Shown here in pieces: positions 5,442 through 7,742 of a stretch of 7,742 bases of DNA (the stretch's first letter is position 1; each line of letters begins with the position of its first letter). The notes beneath the pieces are model-generated. The model ran no database searches. It saw only the letters and a program-made list of their open reading frames with translations, and was not told where the DNA came from. A program made the position numbers and the translations under genes. Origin of the DNA: Spirochaetaceae bacterium (GTDB lineage Bacteria; Spirochaetota; Spirochaetia; Treponematales; Breznakiellaceae). The stretch is taken from assembly GCA_031284645.1 (NCBI GenBank), contig JAITXS010000138.1:1-7742 (forward strand), written 5' to 3'.

Positions 5442-6290
5442 TCAAGCGCCAACTTTGAAATAGATGATAGTATCAATCTTAAGATTCGCTCCGACTTTTT
5501 TACCCGCTTCGCCAAGAGCTTTAGCAACACTCAACTTGTCGTCTTTAACAAAATTCTGATCAAGAAGACAAATCTCGGCAAGCCATTTATTGATCTTGCC
5601 CTTTAAAATACCCTCAAGCACATTCGCCGGTTTTCCTTTTAGTTTTTCATCCGTTTCCATTTGTTTGTGAAAAATCTCTTCCTGTTCTTTTATTCTTTCT
5701 GCACCAATATCTTCTTTTGAGATTGCTGCGGGATTAAAAGCCGCAACATGCAGAGCCAGATCATGAATAAAAGCCTTAAGCTCCTCATTTTTGAATGAGT
5801 CCGGTTTATCGGACGAAACAACAACCACAACGCCAATCGCACCGTCACCATGAAGGTAACTGTCGGCATACTCGTTTTCCCCGACTTTTATCAGCTTAAG
5901 GCGCTTTAGAGCCATATTCTCACGGATCTTTGTCGCCAAATCCTTCACAAGACCATTAAGCTCCTCATTCGGTTCTCCGTAACCCTTTTCAAGAGCACGT
6001 TCAGCAATGAGTTCGCCAAGCTTGATAAACTCGGGATTACGGGCAACAAAGTCAGTTTCCGTTGTAGTTTCAACAAGAACTACCTCGTTCGCTTTGTGCT
6101 TAATCGTAATTTTCCCCTGATTCGTCGCCCGCTCGGCGCGTTTTTCAGCGGCGGCAAGTCCCTTTTCTTTCAAGAACTTTTCTGCTTTCGCCATATCTCC
6201 GCCGCACTCCGTAAGAGCATTTTTACATTCCATAGGTCCGGCCCCGGTTTTTTCACGGAGCGCCTTAACATCTGCCGCTGTAACAGCCAT
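5442..6290 (-). CDS. tsf: Elongation factor Ts
   Basis: EF-Ts is the nucleotide exchange factor that recycles EF-Tu-GDP. The 282 residues include the N-terminal UBA-like part with VKALREKTGAGPMECKNALT (8-27), the core with VETTTETDFVARN (73-85) containing the conserved TDFV that contacts EF-Tu, the HVAA site (181-184), and the C-terminal CLLDQNFVKDDKLSV (241-255). The start is ATG 6290, with AAGGAG 7 bases upstream. It is separated from rpsB by 334 bases of structured non-coding DNA, which is long for this pair, and followed after 76 bases by frr. Confidence 0.97.
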   Translation of the reverse strand: MAVTAADVKALREKTGAGPMECKNALTECGGDMAKAEKFLKEKGLAAAEKRAERATNQGKITIKHKANEVVLVETTTETDFVARNPEFIKLGELIAERALEKGYGEPNEELNGLVKDLATKIRENMALKRLKLIKVGENEYADSYLHGDGAIGVVVVVSSDKPDSFKNEELKAFIHDLALHVAAFNPAAISKEDIGAERIKEQEEIFHKQMETDEKLKGKPANVLEGILKGKINKWLAEICLLDQNFVKDDKLSVAKALGEAGKKVGANLKIDTIIYFKVGA

Positions 6291-6448
6291 ATAATTTCTC
6301 CTTCAAAGAATAAAATAAATGAGTGGAAACCAAGTAAACACCCCCTGTTTTGTGTCGGGCAGACAAAGAAATAAAGATGACATTGTTTCAAACAAAACAG
6401 GAAGCGCCGACAAATTCCGTGTGTTTTGTGCAGGGGAAGTCTTCCCCC

Positions 6449-6471
6449 AAAAAAAACGTATGCTTCGCATA
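6449..6471 (-). terminator. Weak terminator-like hairpin between rpsB and tsf
   Basis: On the minus strand TATGC-GAA-GCATA (6471-6459) forms a 5-bp stem with a 3-base loop, followed after two bases by eight T residues (6456-6449). The stem is short, so partial termination or attenuation before tsf is more plausible than a full stop. Confidence 0.4.
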
Positions 6472-6552
6472 AGGCTCTTCCCTCTCTTCAAGGGACTCTC
6501 GGGCGCACCCTCGACCCCTCGCTTTCACCGGGGAAAAGCCGTACACAGCAAA

Positions 6553-6608
6553 ACAGGTGCCGGAAAATCGTGTAAACACAAAACACGGATTCCGGCTTTT
6601 ACACCTGT
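6553..6608 (-). other. Long interrupted hairpin just after rpsB
   Basis: In the minus-strand transcript ACAGGT pairs with ACCTGT (6603-6608/6553-6558), GCCGGAA with TTCCGGC (6590-6596/6559-6565) and CGTGT with ACACG (6583-6587/6569-6573). Together that is 18 base pairs with a small internal loop and one bulge. TTTT follows at once. It starts 17 bases after the rpsB stop. It could protect the 3' end of rpsB mRNA or act as a leaky terminator. Its inner arm is shared with the competing long-range pairing 6417-6428/6577-6588. Confidence 0.55.
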
Positions 6609-6624
6609 TTATACGCTTCCCTTC

Positions 6625-7515
6625 CTATTCTTCTTTGTAGACTTTCTCAATATCTACAGGAAGACTGTCTTCTTCGCTGATCTCCTGAACCGGTACCGGC
6701 GCGTGTACCGGAACGGTTTTTTCTTTGTAACTTTCGATATCAATTTCTATATCTTCTTTTTTAATCGCGGCGTCCGTGCCGAGGTTCTCAAATTCCTCGT
6801 CTTCTTCCCCAGCCTCAATAATACGCAGTCCGGCATCGTTATCCTCATCCACAACTGCGTTTGCGATTATCTGCGTAAAGAGGGTAATAGCCCGAATTGC
6901 ATCATCATTACCGGGAATAGGGTAGTCTATACCTTCGGGATTACAGTTTGTATCAACAACCGCCACAATCGGAATATTCATACGACGCGCTTCCGCGACA
7001 GCAATTGCTTCTTTGCGGGTATCAACAATAAAGAGGATACCGGGCAGATCCTTCATTTCTTTAATGCCGCCCAGATTTTTCTGTAATTTCGTACATTCTT
7101 TTTTCAGCTCGGCAACTTCTTTTTTTGTAAATTTATCGTAACTACCGTCAATTTCCATTTTTTCAAGTTTTTTAAGCCGAATAAGGGATTTTTTGATAGT
7201 CGTGAAATTGGTAAGCATACCGCCAAGCCAGCGGTGATTCACATAATACTGACCGCAACGCTCAGCTTCTTTTTGAATAGCCTGTTGCACCTGTTTTTTT
7301 GTGCCGACAAAAAGTACGGACTTTTGCTTCGCGACAGACTCGCGAACAGCCGCGTATGCTTTTTTACTTGCTTCAATGGTCTTTTGCAAGTCAATAATGT
7401 GGATACCGTTTCTTTCGGCGAAGATGTATTTCTTCATCCGCGGATCCCAGCGTTTCACCTGATGACCGAAGTGCACCCCCGATTCAAGCAGGTTTTTCAT
7501 GGTAACTACTGCCAA
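6625..7515 (-). CDS. rpsB: 30S ribosomal protein S2
   Basis: S2 is a late-assembling small-subunit protein at the junction of head and body and is needed for S1 binding. The 296-residue product shows the family start MAVVTMKNLLESGVHFGHQV, then RWDPRMKKYIFAERNGIHII (22-41), NHRWLGGMLTNF (93-104), the VDTRKEAIAVAEARR segment (164-178) and DTNCNPEGIDYPIPGNDDA (188-206). The start is TTG 7515, because AGGAGG (7526-7521) lies 5 bases upstream and the protein then begins exactly where S2 usually does; an upstream in-frame GTG at 7566 lies inside the leader and has no such site. After about residue 222 comes an acidic tail of some 75 residues (DEDNDAGL..., EAGEEDEEFEN...), longer than in E. coli S2. 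It is first in the operon. Confidence 0.95.
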   Translation of the reverse strand: MAVVTMKNLLESGVHFGHQVKRWDPRMKKYIFAERNGIHIIDLQKTIEASKKAYAAVRESVAKQKSVLFVGTKKQVQQAIQKEAERCGQYYVNHRWLGGMLTNFTTIKKSLIRLKKLEKMEIDGSYDKFTKKEVAELKKECTKLQKNLGGIKEMKDLPGILFIVDTRKEAIAVAEARRMNIPIVAVVDTNCNPEGIDYPIPGNDDAIRAITLFTQIIANAVVDEDNDAGLRIIEAGEEDEEFENLGTDAAIKKEDIEIDIESYKEKTVPVHAPVPVQEISEEDSLPVDIEKVYKEE

Positions 7516-7520
7516 AGCAG

Positions 7521-7622
7521 CCTCCTCTTCCGTTCCGCTTTGCGGAACCCCTTCGATAAGTCTCACACGGACAAGATGATTTCATTATCCCGTGCGGAAA
7601 TTTACGGAATTAATTCCGTATA
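7521..7622 (-). promoter_or_regulatory. Structured rpsB 5' leader
   Basis: From the predicted transcript start near 7622 to the AGGAGG at 7526-7521 there are three inverted repeats: the 18-bp palindrome at 7603-7620, an imperfect stem of 7564-7570 with 7590-7596 (one G-U pair), and GTTCCGC-AAA-GCGGAAC at 7548-7532. The last is a perfect 7-bp stem with a 3-base loop, 5 bases before the ribosome site. S2 operons are autoregulated through the rpsB leader in several bacteria, so a translational control element is a reasonable inference; I cannot match it to a defined motif. Confidence 0.55.
7603..7620. promoter_or_regulatory. Perfect 18-bp palindrome at the predicted rpsB transcription start
   Basis: TACGGAATTAATTCCGTA is a perfect dyad. 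It begins 8 bases downstream of the -10 box, so it covers about +2 to +20. That is a classical operator position, or it gives a 5'-terminal hairpin in the message. No regulator is encoded nearby. Confidence 0.5.
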
Positions 7623-7628
7623 AAGGTA

Positions 7629-7657
7629 AGGATAACACAAGTAAACCCGCAAGACAA
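7629..7657 (-). promoter_or_regulatory. Sigma-70-type promoter of the rpsB operon
   Basis: On the minus strand TTGTCT lies at 7657-7652, then exactly 17 bases, then TATCCT at 7634-7629 (each box 4 of 6 matches). TG one base before the -10 makes it an extended -10. Predicted start is about 7622. No other convincing promoter serves tsf to ffh, so this is probably the main promoter of the operon. Confidence 0.65.
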
Positions 7658-7679
7658 GGGTACGCATTGCCTAAAAAAT

Positions 7680-7727
7680 AATCTAGCCGAAAAGGGGTGG
7701 TTGCCCAAGAACAAAAATCTAGCCGAA
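7680..7727. repeat. Direct repeat of 12 bp, 36 bp apart, upstream of the rpsB promoter
   Basis: AATCTAGCCGAA occurs at 7680-7691 and again, identically, at 7716-7727. The 24 bases between are not repeated. The second copy lies close to the window edge, so more copies could follow outside it. In the remaining bases to 7742 I see no supportable gene. Confidence 0.6.
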
Positions 7728-7742
7728 CTTAAGCTCATGAAA

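Larger units (their letters stand above)
6291..6624 (-). other. Structured rpsB-tsf intergenic region with nested inverted repeats
   Basis: No credible gene lies in these 334 bases, but self-complementary segments are dense. CCGTGTTTTGTG (6417-6428) is the exact reverse complement of 6577-6588. Inside it, GGCTCTTCCC (6473-6482) faces GGGAAAAGCC (6531-6540) with one mismatch. CCTGTTTTGT (6344-6353) is the exact reverse complement of 6392-6401. GGGGAAG-T-CTTCCCC forms a 15-base palindrome at 6433-6447. Variants of a C(C/G)TGTTTTG core recur about five times in both orientations. In the tsf leader it could act as an attenuator or RNA processing site; a dispersed repeat element is the other explanation. 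Confidence 0.6.

Noticed and set aside
6303..6579. 62- and 63-codon minus-strand frames in the rpsB-tsf spacer
   Set aside because: They lie within nested inverted repeats, overlap each other in different frames and have no convincing ribosome site.
6319..7086. 255-codon plus-strand open frame across the rpsB-tsf spacer and the 3' part of rpsB
   Set aside because: More than half of it is antisense to clearly conserved rpsB codons, there is no ribosome site, and the translated sequence is low-complexity Phe/Asn-rich.
7680..7727. CRISPR array
   Set aside because: Only a 12-bp repeat in two copies, with no cas gene in the window.
7719..7742. Possible last codons of an upstream minus-strand gene (HELKFG then TAG)
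   Set aside because: Only seven codons are visible and the frame cannot be established from this window.
1..7742. tRNA or rRNA genes
   Set aside because: I looked for T-arm GGTTCRANTCC patterns and acceptor stems on both strands and found no combination forming a cloverleaf.

Overview
The window holds core translation and membrane-biogenesis genes of a bacterium, most likely a spirochaete close to Treponema. This is inferred from the flavour of the proteins, the order rpsB-tsf-frr-uppS-cdsA without pyrH between tsf and frr, and the small zinc-ribbon gene before rpsT. No rRNA gene marks the species, so the placement is an inference. Base composition looks mixed and even across the genes, and I see no insertion sequence, phage gene or CRISPR array.

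Left part (1-1673). The first 84 bases are the 5' end of an unidentified minus-strand gene with a good promoter at 91-120. Diverging from it, about 160-426, lies a non-coding stretch that folds into several stems on the plus strand and ends in a 15-bp perfect hairpin followed by a T-run. I read it as a structured RNA of unknown class or an attenuator. It also holds two G-quadruplex-type tracts, one on each strand. A promoter at 587-616 then drives a short plus-strand operon: a 56-residue CxC/CxxC zinc-ribbon protein, rpsT (S20, TTG start) and an HU/IHF-family gene with a C-terminal tail. A strong hairpin at 1622-1673 separates this operon from the converging one.

Right part (1768-7742, minus strand). 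A promoter at 7629-7657 leads into a structured leader (18-bp palindrome at the predicted transcript start, two more hairpins, then an AGGAGG site) and the operon rpsB, tsf, frr, uppS, cdsA, ffh. A 334-base structured non-coding stretch lies between rpsB and tsf. frr/uppS are 2 bases apart, uppS/cdsA overlap by ATGA, and a possible 25-codon ORF fills the cdsA-ffh gap and overlaps the ffh start.

Together the genes supply ribosome parts (S2, S20), elongation (EF-Ts), ribosome recycling (RRF), the lipid carrier for peptidoglycan (UppS), phospholipid precursor (CdsA) and co-translational membrane targeting (Ffh). The coding genes are ordinary. The unusual material is in the non-coding DNA: the left RNA/G4 locus, the rpsB leader and the rpsB-tsf spacer.
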